Positions 57,137 through 64,000 of a stretch of 64,000 bases of DNA are shown here, in pieces. Location of the stretch: NCBI RefSeq assembly GCF_013761175.1, contig NZ_JACDUR010000011.1, forward strand, positions 124,001 through 188,000, in the 5' to 3' direction. The translations under genes and the position numbers were made by a program. The notes below the pieces were generated by a model. It was given only the letters and a program-made list of their open reading frames with translations, did no database searches and had not been told where the DNA came from. Each line of letters opens with the position of its first letter. The first letter of the stretch is position 1. Origin of the DNA: Nonomuraea soli. Its GTDB lineage: Bacteria > Actinomycetota > Actinomycetes > Streptosporangiales > Streptosporangiaceae.

Positions 57137-57163
57137 AAGCGGTACGGCGGAGCCGTACCGCTT
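57137..57163. terminator. Terminator hairpin between mshD and pit
   Basis: AAGCGGTACGGC (57137-57148), GGA, GCCGTACCGCTT (57152-57163): a perfect 12-bp stem. It starts two bases past the mshD stop and lies 17 bases from the stop of the convergent phosphate transporter gene. Confidence 0.75.
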
Positions 57164-57179
57164 GTTCGGTTCCGTGTGC

Positions 57180-58211
57180 CTATTCCACGATCCAGTAGAG
57201 CGGGAAGAAGCACAGCGCGGCCACCAGGGCTGCCATCGGGATGGTCAGCACCCAGGCGGTCACGATGTTGCCCGCCACGCCCCAGCGCACCGCTGACAGG
57301 CGCTTGGTCGAGCCGACACCCATGATCGCGCTGGTGATCGTGTGAGTGGTGGAGATGGGGGCGCCGAAGCCGATCGCCGCGCCGTACAGGACGGTGGCGG
57401 CGGCGGACTCGGCCGCGAAACCCTGCGGTGGGTCCAGCGCGATGATGCGCCGGCCGAGGGTGCGCATGATGCGCCAGCCTCCGGCGTACGTGCCGAGGGA
57501 GATCGCACCCGCCGCGGACAGGATCACCCACTGCGGGATCGGGTCGCTCTCGCCGACGTAGCCGCCGACGAAGAGGGCCAGGAAGATCACGCCCATGGTC
57601 TTCTGCGCGTCCTGCAGGCCGTGACCGAGCGCCATGGCGGCCGCACTGACCGTCTGGGCGTAGCGGAAGCCGCGGTTGGCCTTGCCCGGCTGGGCGTTGC
57701 GGAAGATCCAATAAATCGCGATCATGATCAACGCGGCGAGCGTGAAGCCGACGACCGGCGAGAGGATCATCGGGATGACGACCTTCTCGACGATCCCGCC
57801 CCACAGCACGGTGCTGTCCTGGCCGGGCGGGGCCGGGACGAGCGCGGAGGCCAGGGCGCTGCCGACCAGGCCTCCGATCAGTGCGTGGCTGGAGGAGGAG
57901 GGCAGTCCGAAATACCAGGTGATCAGGTTCCACGTGATCGCGCCGATCAGGCCGGCGGCCACGATCACCAACCCGTGATTGCCCTCGGGTGTGGTGATGA
58001 TGCCCTTGCCGACCGTCTGCGCGACCTGGGTCCCCAGGTGAGCGCCGATGAAGTTCATCGCGGCCGCCATGAACAGCGCGGCCCGCGGCGTCAGTGCCCG
58101 GGTCGACACCGACGTCGCGATGGCGTTCGCCGCGTCATGGAAGCCGTTGGTGTAGTCGAACGCCAGAGCGATGATCACCACGCCGATGACGAGGAACAGC
58201 GTGAGGTCCAC
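57180..58211 (-). CDS. pit: Low-affinity inorganic phosphate transporter (PiT family)
   Basis: A 343-residue permease with the two family signatures: FDYTNGFHDAANAIATSVSTRAL near the N-terminus and APISTTHTITSAIMGVG near residue 290. About nine to ten membrane helices; GLPSSSSHALIGGLVGS is also typical. GTG 58211 follows the stop of the PhoU-like gene without any gap, so the two form an operon. Imports phosphate with a metal and a proton or sodium. Confidence 0.95.
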   Translation of the reverse strand: MDLTLFLVIGVVIIALAFDYTNGFHDAANAIATSVSTRALTPRAALFMAAAMNFIGAHLGTQVAQTVGKGIITTPEGNHGLVIVAAGLIGAITWNLITWYFGLPSSSSHALIGGLVGSALASALVPAPPGQDSTVLWGGIVEKVVIPMILSPVVGFTLAALIMIAIYWIFRNAQPGKANRGFRYAQTVSAAAMALGHGLQDAQKTMGVIFLALFVGGYVGESDPIPQWVILSAAGAISLGTYAGGWRIMRTLGRRIIALDPPQGFAAESAAATVLYGAAIGFGAPISTTHTITSAIMGVGSTKRLSAVRWGVAGNIVTAWVLTIPMAALVAALCFFPLYWIVE

Positions 58212-58829
58212 TTAGCTTTCCTTGACCGCGATCGACTCGATCGTGTTGGCCACGTGTTCGAAGTGGTCGGCGGCAGCTTCGAGCTGGTCGATGACCTCCT
58301 TCATCTTCATGACGGTGAGAGCGTCGTACTCACCGCTGAAGAGCTTGGCCAGCAGGCGCCGGTAGACCTGGTCGGCCTGGTTCTCCAGGCGGTTGACCTC
58401 GATCCAGTACTCGTTGAGGTTCTTCATCGAACGCAGGCGTGGCATGGCCTCGGCGGTCAGCTCCGCTGCCCGCTCAAGCACCTCGACCTGGCGCACGACG
58501 TCCTTGGGAAGGTGGTCGATCTGGTACAGCACGATCAGATCGCTGGCCGCCTCCATGGCGTCCATCACGTCGTCGAGGTTGCTCGCGAGGCGATAGATGT
58601 CCTCGCGGTCGAACGGCGTGATGAAGCTCTCGTTCAACCGGTTCATGATCGCATGGGTGCGCTCATCACCGGTGTGCTCGCAAGCACGCATCTTCTCGGC
58701 CAGGCCTTCCCTGTCCGAGCCGTCGCTGATGATCTCAACCAGCAACCGCGATGCGGTGACCAGGTTGTTCGCCGAGTCGGCGAACAGGTCGTAGTAGCTG
58801 TCCTCACGTGGCGTGAGACGCAGACGCAC
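58212..58829 (-). CDS. DUF47 (PhoU-like) protein
   Basis: A 205-residue helical protein of the DUF47 family, which partners PiT transporters. RLTPREDSYYDLFADSANNLV opens it, and DREDIYRLASNLDDVMDAMEAA contains the conserved acidic metal cluster. GTG 58829 yields the usual family length; other upstream starts add an unrelated basic tail. It is directly followed by pit. A PHO-box-like repeat lies about 175 bases upstream. Confidence 0.92.
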   Translation of the reverse strand: MRLRLTPREDSYYDLFADSANNLVTASRLLVEIISDGSDREGLAEKMRACEHTGDERTHAIMNRLNESFITPFDREDIYRLASNLDDVMDAMEAASDLIVLYQIDHLPKDVVRQVEVLERAAELTAEAMPRLRSMKNLNEYWIEVNRLENQADQVYRRLLAKLFSGEYDALTVMKMKEVIDQLEAAADHFEHVANTIESIAVKES

Positions 58830-59003
58830 GTCGATCTCCAGATGTGCGGGGATGGTCCGCAGAGAAGGGTACGGGTAGCCCGCAGAAACGCGAACTTCAC
58901 CCACTCTTCTACCCCTGGCTACCCTCTGTGTGGTTTCTGAACACGCAGATTGCCGCATCCTTTGGGGTTTCGGTCACCTGGCGGACGTGCGACTTTGCCT
59001 CCT

Positions 59004-59047
59004 GTTCACCTTCCGTTCATCTTCTGGTCGGCGAAAGTTCAGATTTT
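59004..59047. promoter_or_regulatory. PHO-box-like direct repeats
   Basis: Eleven-base phased words begin GTTCACC at 59004, GTTCATC at 59015, a degenerate unit at 59026 and GTTCAGA at 59037. The GTTCACC repeat every 11 bases is the PhoP binding pattern of Streptomyces. It is upstream of the phoU-like/pit operon but reads on the opposite strand and reaches into the end of dcd. Confidence 0.55.
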
Positions 59048-59614
59048 GGTCCGGTGAAAGTTCAGGTACGAGCGACTCGGTGTGGGTCCACGCTGACCCT
59101 GGTACCGGCTTCCGTACCTTTCGCTACCGTACGGATGCTCCGCCGGAGAGCTCAGCCTGAACACGCACAGCTGGCCGATCTTCATGCCCGGGTGCAGCTT
59201 GATCGGGAGCGTGGCCACATTCGACAACTCCAGCGTGACGTGACCGCTGAAACCGGGATCGATGAAACCCGCCGTGCTGTGCGTCAGCAACCCCAGCCGG
59301 CCCAGGCTCGACTTGCCCTCCAGGCGGCTGGCCAGATTGTCAGGCAGAGAGATCACCTCGAACGTGCTCGCCAGGACGAACTCACCCGGATGAAGGATGA
59401 ACGGCTCGTCACCCTCGGGCTCGACCAGACGGGTCAGATCCTGTTGCTCCGTCGCGGGGTCGATGTGGGGGTATCGGTGGTTCTCGAAGACGCGGAAGAA
59501 GCGGTCGAGACGCACATCGATGCTGGAGGGCTGGAGCATGTCCTCGTCGAAGGGATCCAGGGTCAGGCGACCTGCGTCGATCTCGGCAAGGATGTCTCTG
59601 TCGGATAGCAACAC
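59039..59614 (-). CDS. dcd: dCTP deaminase
   Basis: A 191-residue trimeric enzyme that deaminates dCTP to dUTP, or on to dUMP in bifunctional members. LQPSSIDVRLDRFFRVF, the GKSSLGRLGLLTHSTAGFIDPGFSG stretch (catalytic Glu and substrate loop) and the C-terminal YQGQRGPTPSR are all present. The family length is matched. It stands upstream of the phosphate genes on the same strand, 209 bases away. Confidence 0.96.
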   Translation of the reverse strand: MLLSDRDILAEIDAGRLTLDPFDEDMLQPSSIDVRLDRFFRVFENHRYPHIDPATEQQDLTRLVEPEGDEPFILHPGEFVLASTFEVISLPDNLASRLEGKSSLGRLGLLTHSTAGFIDPGFSGHVTLELSNVATLPIKLHPGMKIGQLCVFRLSSPAEHPYGSERYGSRYQGQRGPTPSRSYLNFHRTKI

Positions 59615-59648
59615 GGGGTCGAACTTACCGTGTGGAGGGGTTGTGGGG

Positions 59649-59679
59649 TTGCTCGACGGGGCTGGGTTTCCGCTACAGT
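59649..59679 (+). promoter_or_regulatory. Probable promoter of tRNA-Gly
   Basis: TTGCTC (59649-59654) and TACAGT (59674-59679), 19 bases apart, with the tRNA beginning 23 bases past the -10. The -10 is good; the spacing is slightly long. Confidence 0.5.
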
Positions 59680-59702
59680 GGTGGCGCGGCCGTTGGTCGG
59701 TT

Positions 59703-59773
59703 GCGGGTGTAGTTCAATGGCAGAACATCAGCTTCCCAAGCTGACAGCGCGGGTTCGATTCCCGTCACCCGCT
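59703..59773 (+). tRNA. tRNA-Gly (anticodon CCC)
   Basis: The 71-base cloverleaf has an acceptor stem GCGGGTG/CACCCGC, D-stem GTTC/GAAC, anticodon stem TCAGC/GCTGA with loop TTCCCAA (anticodon CCC, reads GGG), and T-arm GCGGG-TTCGATT-CCCGT. Discriminator T; CCA is not encoded. It forms the border to a less GC-biased accessory region, a usual integration site for mobile elements. Confidence 0.95.
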
Positions 59774-59893
59774 CTCAGCATGAAAAAGCCAGGTCAGGGA
59801 TCGTTCCTCGATCTACCACTGGTCGTTTCGGGCTACTTTCGATCTTCCATGGCCGATCCGTCTGGACCTTGGCTGTCCAGCATGCTGAATGGC

Positions 59894-60520
59894 CTACTCC
59901 TCAAACCAGGCCACCAATCGGACAGCATCCTCTCCTTGGACGTGCGCGAGCGTGCGCATGACTGTCCACACCGCATGCCAGTAACCGTCAGGCGGTACGA
60001 CATGGCGGCGTGTGGCACGTTCGACGCGGAAGATGGTGTTTCCGGCATTCCACTCGATGCCTTCATCCCACAGCGCGACCTGCCCAGGATCAACCGATAA
60101 GGTGTCCACGCCACTCGCCCGAGCGAAACTACGGCTCCAGACCGAGCGGTAAACGAGTTCCAGGGTTTGGTCGGGAAGCTGCCGGTACTGGGCTACGTTC
60201 GTCGGATGAAGGGCCGGTTCATCCCAATCGATCGCGGCGACCTCTTCCCAGCTCAACCAAGTGACGCCGAAGGCGGCCTCCCCCCATTGCGCCAATTCCG
60301 CTTTGGCGATCTCCGATGCGTCCTGGGGGAGTCCGCGATCGGCCGCGATCGGTCGCCAGTCGCCTGAGCTGTGTACGCCGAAGAGGCAATCGAAGGCGTC
60401 GTAGTCTCTGTGCACTCCCAGCAGAGACAGAGAGATGGCGGCGCACCAAGCGGAGTCACCTATGTCGAGCCCGCGGGTCCACGTGCGGCACTCGACAAAC
60501 CCGTGGATGCTGGTTCCCAT
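59894..60520 (-). CDS. Hypothetical protein
   Basis: A 208-residue soluble protein from ATG 60520 (GAGGAAGA is about ten bases upstream) to 59894. It opens MGTSIHGFVECRTW and is rich in Trp (WDEPALHPT, WHAVWTVMRTLA). It has no membrane helix or signal peptide. I recognise no family; small cytoplasmic proteins of this look are common as immunity-type or orphan genes in actinomycete accessory DNA. Codon usage is slightly less GC-rich than in the core genes. Confidence 0.7.
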   Translation of the reverse strand: MGTSIHGFVECRTWTRGLDIGDSAWCAAISLSLLGVHRDYDAFDCLFGVHSSGDWRPIAADRGLPQDASEIAKAELAQWGEAAFGVTWLSWEEVAAIDWDEPALHPTNVAQYRQLPDQTLELVYRSVWSRSFARASGVDTLSVDPGQVALWDEGIEWNAGNTIFRVERATRRHVVPPDGYWHAVWTVMRTLAHVQGEDAVRLVAWFEE

Positions 60521-61208
60521 GCCGGGATCTTCTTCCTCGCGCAGCGGTGCTGTCCAACCCCTTTGATCACGAGCTGCTCTCGGGTAGGGCGTTTCGATGC
60601 TTGGGTGATGCGTCATGCACGTGCATACGGTCCGCCAGGCCGTGCCCGCTGCGTGCCCGTTCGGACGGCGATCAACGGGGAGTCGCGGGAACTCACGGTC
60701 ACTCGACTGAAATCGGCCCAGGTCGGCGTTTGGGGCCGGTGATGAGGCGGTCGATCGCGTCGGTGATCGTTTTGGTGCGTGTTTGTAGAGATCATCGGGG
60801 CCGGAGGTTGTCGTGGCTCGTCCTGGCCATCAGGTCCTTGAGGCCGACTCCTGAGGCGGCGGCGGACATGTTTGCCGGTGTGACGGAGATCATGGAGCGG
60901 CCTGCGGGACGTCGATGACGCGGACGGCTTCTGGCCAGGCGGATACTCGGTTGCCGGTAGTTAGGTCGAGCCGCTTCCTACTGCGAGGAGCGCGACAGAG
61001 CGGCCAAGAAGGCGGTCCCGTCGTTGCAGGGTGGCCGGCCGAGCCGGGCACTACTCCACCACTGCTTGACCGGCGCACTCAAGGGCCGCCGTATTCGGAT
61101 CACTGCCGAGTGCTGGAGACGATAGTTCCTGTCAGGACCGCAGGCGATTCGTGTGCGGTTGAGGTGCCCGCACTCAGGACATCGGAGCCGGAGCCAGCCG
61201 CCGGCGCC
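60521..61208. other. Non-coding or decayed region, possible integrative-element relic
   Basis: Nearly 700 bases without a supported gene: short frames on both strands are mutually exclusive and atypical. The segment 60620-60760 (around CGTGCCCGCTGCGTGCCC and the AGTCGCGGGAACTCACGG stretch) resembles, from memory, DNA found after integrase genes beside tRNAs. No second copy of the tRNA 3' end is seen, so no att site can be called. Confidence 0.35.
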
Positions 61209-61757
61209 GTGACCGAGGCATTCATCCCCGTGCAGATGACCGGCATGACGGCGGTGTCCAGCAGGCGGGCCGCGTTCTCGTCGGCTTACGCGGCATCGAC
61301 GCTGTTCGACGACTCCAATGAGATCAACGTGGCCGGGCTGTCGCTCAACGTGATCTGCCAGAGCTACCCGGGGCATCAGCTCAAGCGCCTGTTGGAGTAC
61401 GGCACGCGAGTTGGCTGCTTGTTCATCGATCCGAATCCGTGCGTGGGAGGCGGAAAGAGGGCTACACGGACAGCACGCTCGTCACGCTGCGCGGGCTCAT
61501 CATCAGCATGTTGACCAGGCTGTGCAGCCGGTTGGACGAGGACGCAGCGTCTCGGTTGGAGCTGCATGTCGACATCGAAACGATCCGCTTCAACATCTTG
61601 GTCGTTGGCGGGGCGCTCTGCGTGGTTCAGCCATATCTGCCGCAGCCGCGCGGGATCGATTCACCTACGCTAGCGATCACCGACAACGCCGCCGCTGACG
61701 GGTTGTTCCCCGTCTTCGACCAGGTGTTCACCTCGATGTGGGAGCGGAGCAAGCCTT
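61209..61757 (+). pseudogene. Frameshifted DUF5919-like gene
   Basis: Two fragments in different frames form one recognisable product. The first (61209-61437) reads TEAFIPVQMTGMTAVSSRR and on to INVAGLSLNVICQSYPGHQL and VGCLFIDPN. The second (from about 61450) reads EGYTDSTLVTLRG and ends with ALCVVQPYLPQPRGIDSPT and FDQVFTSMWER. Together they match the DUF5919 domain found after HTH regions in actinobacteria. A frameshift lies near 61440, and no HTH is seen upstream, so the gene is truncated as well. A sequencing error cannot be excluded for the shift, but not for the missing N-terminus. Confidence 0.65.
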
Positions 61758-62570
61758 ATGACCATCGACGCTCGGACACTGCTCCCGATCGCCGAGCGTG
61801 CCGTCTCCATCGCCAGTGAGATCATCCGTACCAAGCATCCTGGTGTGGTCACCGCCAAAGGCGACCGCGACATGGTTACTGAGGTTGACCTTGCCGTCGA
61901 GTACGCCGTCCGCGAGTTCCTGTCACAGGAGACACCGGGGGTGGGGTTCATGGGGGAGGAGGAAGGTGTCGCAAGCAATGCCGGGGACGGGCTGATGTGG
62001 TCGCTCGACCCCCTCGACGGAACAGCCAACTTCACGCACGGCATCCCCCTGTGCGGCACCTCGCTCGGGTTGTTCGATCGAGACCGGGCGGTCCTGGGCG
62101 TAATCGACCTGCCGTTTGTAGGGCTCTGCTACGCCGCAGCGGAAGGGGCGGGGGCCACTGCCAATGGCGAGACTATTGGCGCCAGCCGTACCGAGACCCT
62201 GGATGCCGCGATCGTTTCGGTGGGTGACTACGCGGTGGGGCCAGAGGCCGAGCGGAAGAACCGGCTACGCCTCGCCTTGAACTACCAACTCGCGACCCGC
62301 GTGCAGAGGGTCCGCATGTACGGCTCAGCCGCCGTCGATCTCGCCTGGGTGGCTGACGGGAAGTCGGACGCGTGCATCATGCTCTCGAACAACCCGTGGG
62401 ACACCGCCGCTGGAGTCGCCATCGCCCGCGAAGCCGGAGCCGTCGTGGTGGACAACGACGGATCACTTCACTCCATAAACGCCAAGGCGACGATCGCAGC
62501 CGCCCCGAAGCTCGTGGCCGATCTCGTCGAGCTCATCGCCGAGGCACAGAAGACTTCGCGAATCGCATGA
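61758..62570 (+). CDS. Inositol monophosphatase family protein
   Basis: A 270-residue Mg-dependent phosphatase of the SuhB/IMPase family. The metal motifs are all seen: GEEEG (E), WSLDPLDGTANFTHGIP (DPxDGT) and NNPWDTAAGVAIAREAGAVV (WDxxxG). Substrate may be inositol phosphate, histidinol phosphate or a sugar phosphate. It follows the broken DUF5919 gene directly and overlaps the next gene by four bases. Confidence 0.93.
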   Translation: MTIDARTLLPIAERAVSIASEIIRTKHPGVVTAKGDRDMVTEVDLAVEYAVREFLSQETPGVGFMGEEEGVASNAGDGLMWSLDPLDGTANFTHGIPLCGTSLGLFDRDRAVLGVIDLPFVGLCYAAAEGAGATANGETIGASRTETLDAAIVSVGDYAVGPEAERKNRLRLALNYQLATRVQRVRMYGSAAVDLAWVADGKSDACIMLSNNPWDTAAGVAIAREAGAVVVDNDGSLHSINAKATIAAAPKLVADLVELIAEAQKTSRIA

Positions 62571-63151
62571 CCTCGACCCGGAGAGAAGAGCCCTTCGTGC
62601 CTGATCGCCCTGCCTACTGGAATCCGCTTCCTGCAGCGCGCCAGATCGTGTCCACATGGGACGATCCCGAACGAGCGCTCTCCGGCAAGTGGGAGCAACG
62701 CAACTGGCGCAACGTCCCCGGACCGTTCTACGGCGCGGACACAGACACCTGTGCGACGGGACCCCTGGTCGCTCCGCGCCGCGTGCTCTGCGACGAGAAC
62801 GGGATGGAGTTCGTCTACCGTCAGCCCCAGGATCCAGCCGCGCTGGCCGAGGTCCTGGATGCTGTCTGGCAGGACCCTTTCGGAGGCTACGCGTGTGACG
62901 GCGATGATCACTGGACCTGTGCCGATGTCCGGGGATGGTGGTCCGAACGAGGGCGAGTTCGTGAGTGGGCGCAATCCCTGGCCATCACATACTCAACAAG
63001 TAACAACGAGTTCGACAGGGCGGCGGTAGAACACCTCAGAGACTTCGCTGACTACCTGGACGGCGACCTGAGGGACTACCTTCGTGGCTACTTGTTCTGG
63101 CTCTCCGAAGGTCGCGAGCCCCATCCTGATGAGGCTCTACCGCTCTTGTGA
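62567..63151 (+). CDS. Hypothetical protein coupled to IMPase-family gene
   Basis: A 194-residue soluble protein whose ATG overlaps the stop of the preceding phosphatase gene (ATGA). It has an N-terminal half rich in Trp and Pro (YWNPLPAARQIVSTWDD) and an acidic, helical C-terminal half (EHLRDFADYLDGDLRDYLRGYLFW). No motif is recognised. Coupling suggests that it acts with the phosphatase, for instance as a partner or in the same pathway; this is inference. Confidence 0.75.
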   Translation: MTSTRREEPFVPDRPAYWNPLPAARQIVSTWDDPERALSGKWEQRNWRNVPGPFYGADTDTCATGPLVAPRRVLCDENGMEFVYRQPQDPAALAEVLDAVWQDPFGGYACDGDDHWTCADVRGWWSERGRVREWAQSLAITYSTSNNEFDRAAVEHLRDFADYLDGDLRDYLRGYLFWLSEGREPHPDEALPLL

Positions 63152-63477
63152 TGCCACTAGCTGGACGCGCCTTTGGGTTGTTGGCCCTTGCAATGGCCCT
63201 GCGCTGCCGAATAGTTCTTGTAGGTATCAAGCGGCGGTTCGGCGCGCCGCCGGACCCCCGGCCCTCCGCCCGCCTGCAGTCCGGGCATGCGGCCTGGCGG
63301 CTGGTCCCGGACGACGGCGGGACACCGGGCCGGCCACCGTACGCCAGCCCCGCCGCACCGACCGAACGCACCGACCGGAGTTGCCGCGCCGCCGCACAGA
63401 TACAGCCCTACGATCGCCACCGCATGGCTGGTCACCGAACATGGTCGGGGGCGACCGACGGTCCAGGGCTTCGTTCC
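63152..63477. other. Intergenic stretch without a supported gene
   Basis: About 326 bases between convergent genes. Short frames exist on both strands but contradict one another and show no ribosome site. The stretch is GC-rich with GGCGCGCC-type symmetry near 63240. I see no clear terminator. Confidence 0.5.
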
Positions 63478-63888
63478 TCAGCCCTGGCCCACCGAGCCAT
63501 GTGGTTGATCACCGTGGGCCTTCTGCTCCCTCCACCACGTCACATCCACCTCCCAGTTCATCGGCTCCGCCCATAGCTGGGCGCGCTTAACGATCTCGTC
63601 AGGGAGGCGTACCGAATGTTCCCTTACGTAGTGGGCCAACCCTTGCGGCCACAGGAACACACCATCCGTGAACTCCAAGCTGCCGTTGGGCTTGTCACAG
63701 ATCCGGCATTGCGAAAAGCCTGCTGTGGCGTAGGGCATGCGCTGACCACTCTCAAGGTACGCAGCGAGCAGGTCGCGCTCTTCGGGAATCCAGTCAGGAT
63801 CGACCCAGTCGTTCGGCCGAGGCCACTCCGGAGCTTCAGGACTCCACCAGTAGCCGATCAGCCGCAGTGAGGTACGGGCATCCACCAT
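63478..63888 (-). CDS. Hypothetical protein
   Basis: A 136-residue soluble protein from ATG 63888. It has a Trp/Pro-rich N-terminus (LIGYWWSPEAPEWPRPNDWV) and a CRICDKPNG segment with two Cys that could bind a metal together with a later His. WPQGLAHYVREHSVRLPD and VDVTWWREQK complete it. Proteins of this look recur as orphans in actinomycete accessory regions. No function can be assigned. Confidence 0.7.
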   Translation of the reverse strand: MVDARTSLRLIGYWWSPEAPEWPRPNDWVDPDWIPEERDLLAAYLESGQRMPYATAGFSQCRICDKPNGSLEFTDGVFLWPQGLAHYVREHSVRLPDEIVKRAQLWAEPMNWEVDVTWWREQKAHGDQPHGSVGQG

Positions 63889-64000
63889 GAGCAGATGCTC
63901 GCACGATCACGCTCAACCTTGGCCCGATAAGTGTCAGCCGGAGAGCGTGTGCGTTGCTCTCACCGATATTCGGACTCATCGAGCAAGCGTGTCTCACGCC

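Noticed and set aside
57342..58940. 532-codon plus-strand frame
   Set aside because: Antisense to pit and its PhoU-like partner; the product is compositionally biased.
59780..60800. Attachment site duplicate of the tRNA-Gly 3' end
   Set aside because: I looked for the T-arm/acceptor sequence downstream and found no second copy within the window.
60890..61078. 62-codon minus-strand frame in the decayed region
   Set aside because: No ribosome site, no recognisable motif, and its surroundings are non-coding; not supported as a gene.

Overview
The window is chromosomal DNA from a high-GC actinobacterium. The evidence is GC-rich third codon positions, frequent GTG starts, translationally coupled genes (ATGA, GTGA and TGATG overlaps), probable leaderless promoters, a mycothiol synthase (mshD), a mycothiol-type DinB enzyme, large LuxR-type (LAL) and AfsR-type regulators, PASTA-free receptor Ser/Thr kinases and a SigE-family sigma factor. 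The gene style fits Streptosporangiales (Nonomuraea-like); that placement is inference. No plasmid, phage, CRISPR or intact insertion sequence is seen.

Layout. 1-5.2 kb: an ABC exporter cut by the left edge, a HIT protein, a 955-residue LAL regulator and a 49-residue basic protein. 5.3-9.8 kb: a predicted secreted seven-bladed propeller, then deoC, an aldehyde dehydrogenase, an unrecognised 57-codon reading frame and a truncated aldehyde-dehydrogenase-like protein, all overlapping in one operon that fits deoxyribose breakdown and ends at a perfect 16-bp hairpin. 9.8-17.8 kb: four tandem paralogous receptor Ser/Thr kinases, each with an HGD (non-RD) kinase domain, one membrane helix, an Ig-like BIG2 domain and a DNRLRE/CBM96-like ectodomain carrying a conserved CxxC. 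This is the most distinctive locus here. 17.9-28.5 kb: amidase, SPFH protein coupled to a ribbon-helix-helix protein, threonine-synthase-like PLP enzyme, HrpB helicase coupled to an ArsR regulator, MFS pump, TetR with its membrane-protein target, and uppP.

28.6-36.4 kb: sigma factor with a coupled single-helix membrane protein, HAD protein, PspC mini-protein, lipB, APC permease with a choline/ethanolamine-kinase-like enzyme, OmpA-domain lipoprotein, DJ-1/PfpI protein, copper chaperone with a CsoR-like operator, DUF2809 protein. 36.5-42.4 kb: a five-gene oligopeptide-type ABC importer (SBP, two permeases, two ATPases), all overlapping. 42.4-50.9 kb: TauD-type dioxygenase, AfsR-like regulator, FAD monooxygenase, NmrA-like reductase, mycothiol-dependent-type enzyme, divergent PRPP synthetase paralogue, TraB-like protein. 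51.1-59.6 kb: group 2 sigma factor divergent from a TetR, NAD epimerase, MazG-like protein, secreted 5'-nucleotidase, mshD, PiT phosphate transporter with PhoU-like partner and an upstream PHO-box-like repeat, and dcd.

59.7-64 kb: tRNA-Gly(CCC), after which codon usage looks less GC-biased and the region becomes accessory: hypothetical proteins, a frameshifted DUF5919 gene, an inositol-monophosphatase-family gene coupled to an unknown gene, and non-coding stretches that may be relics of an element inserted near the tRNA.
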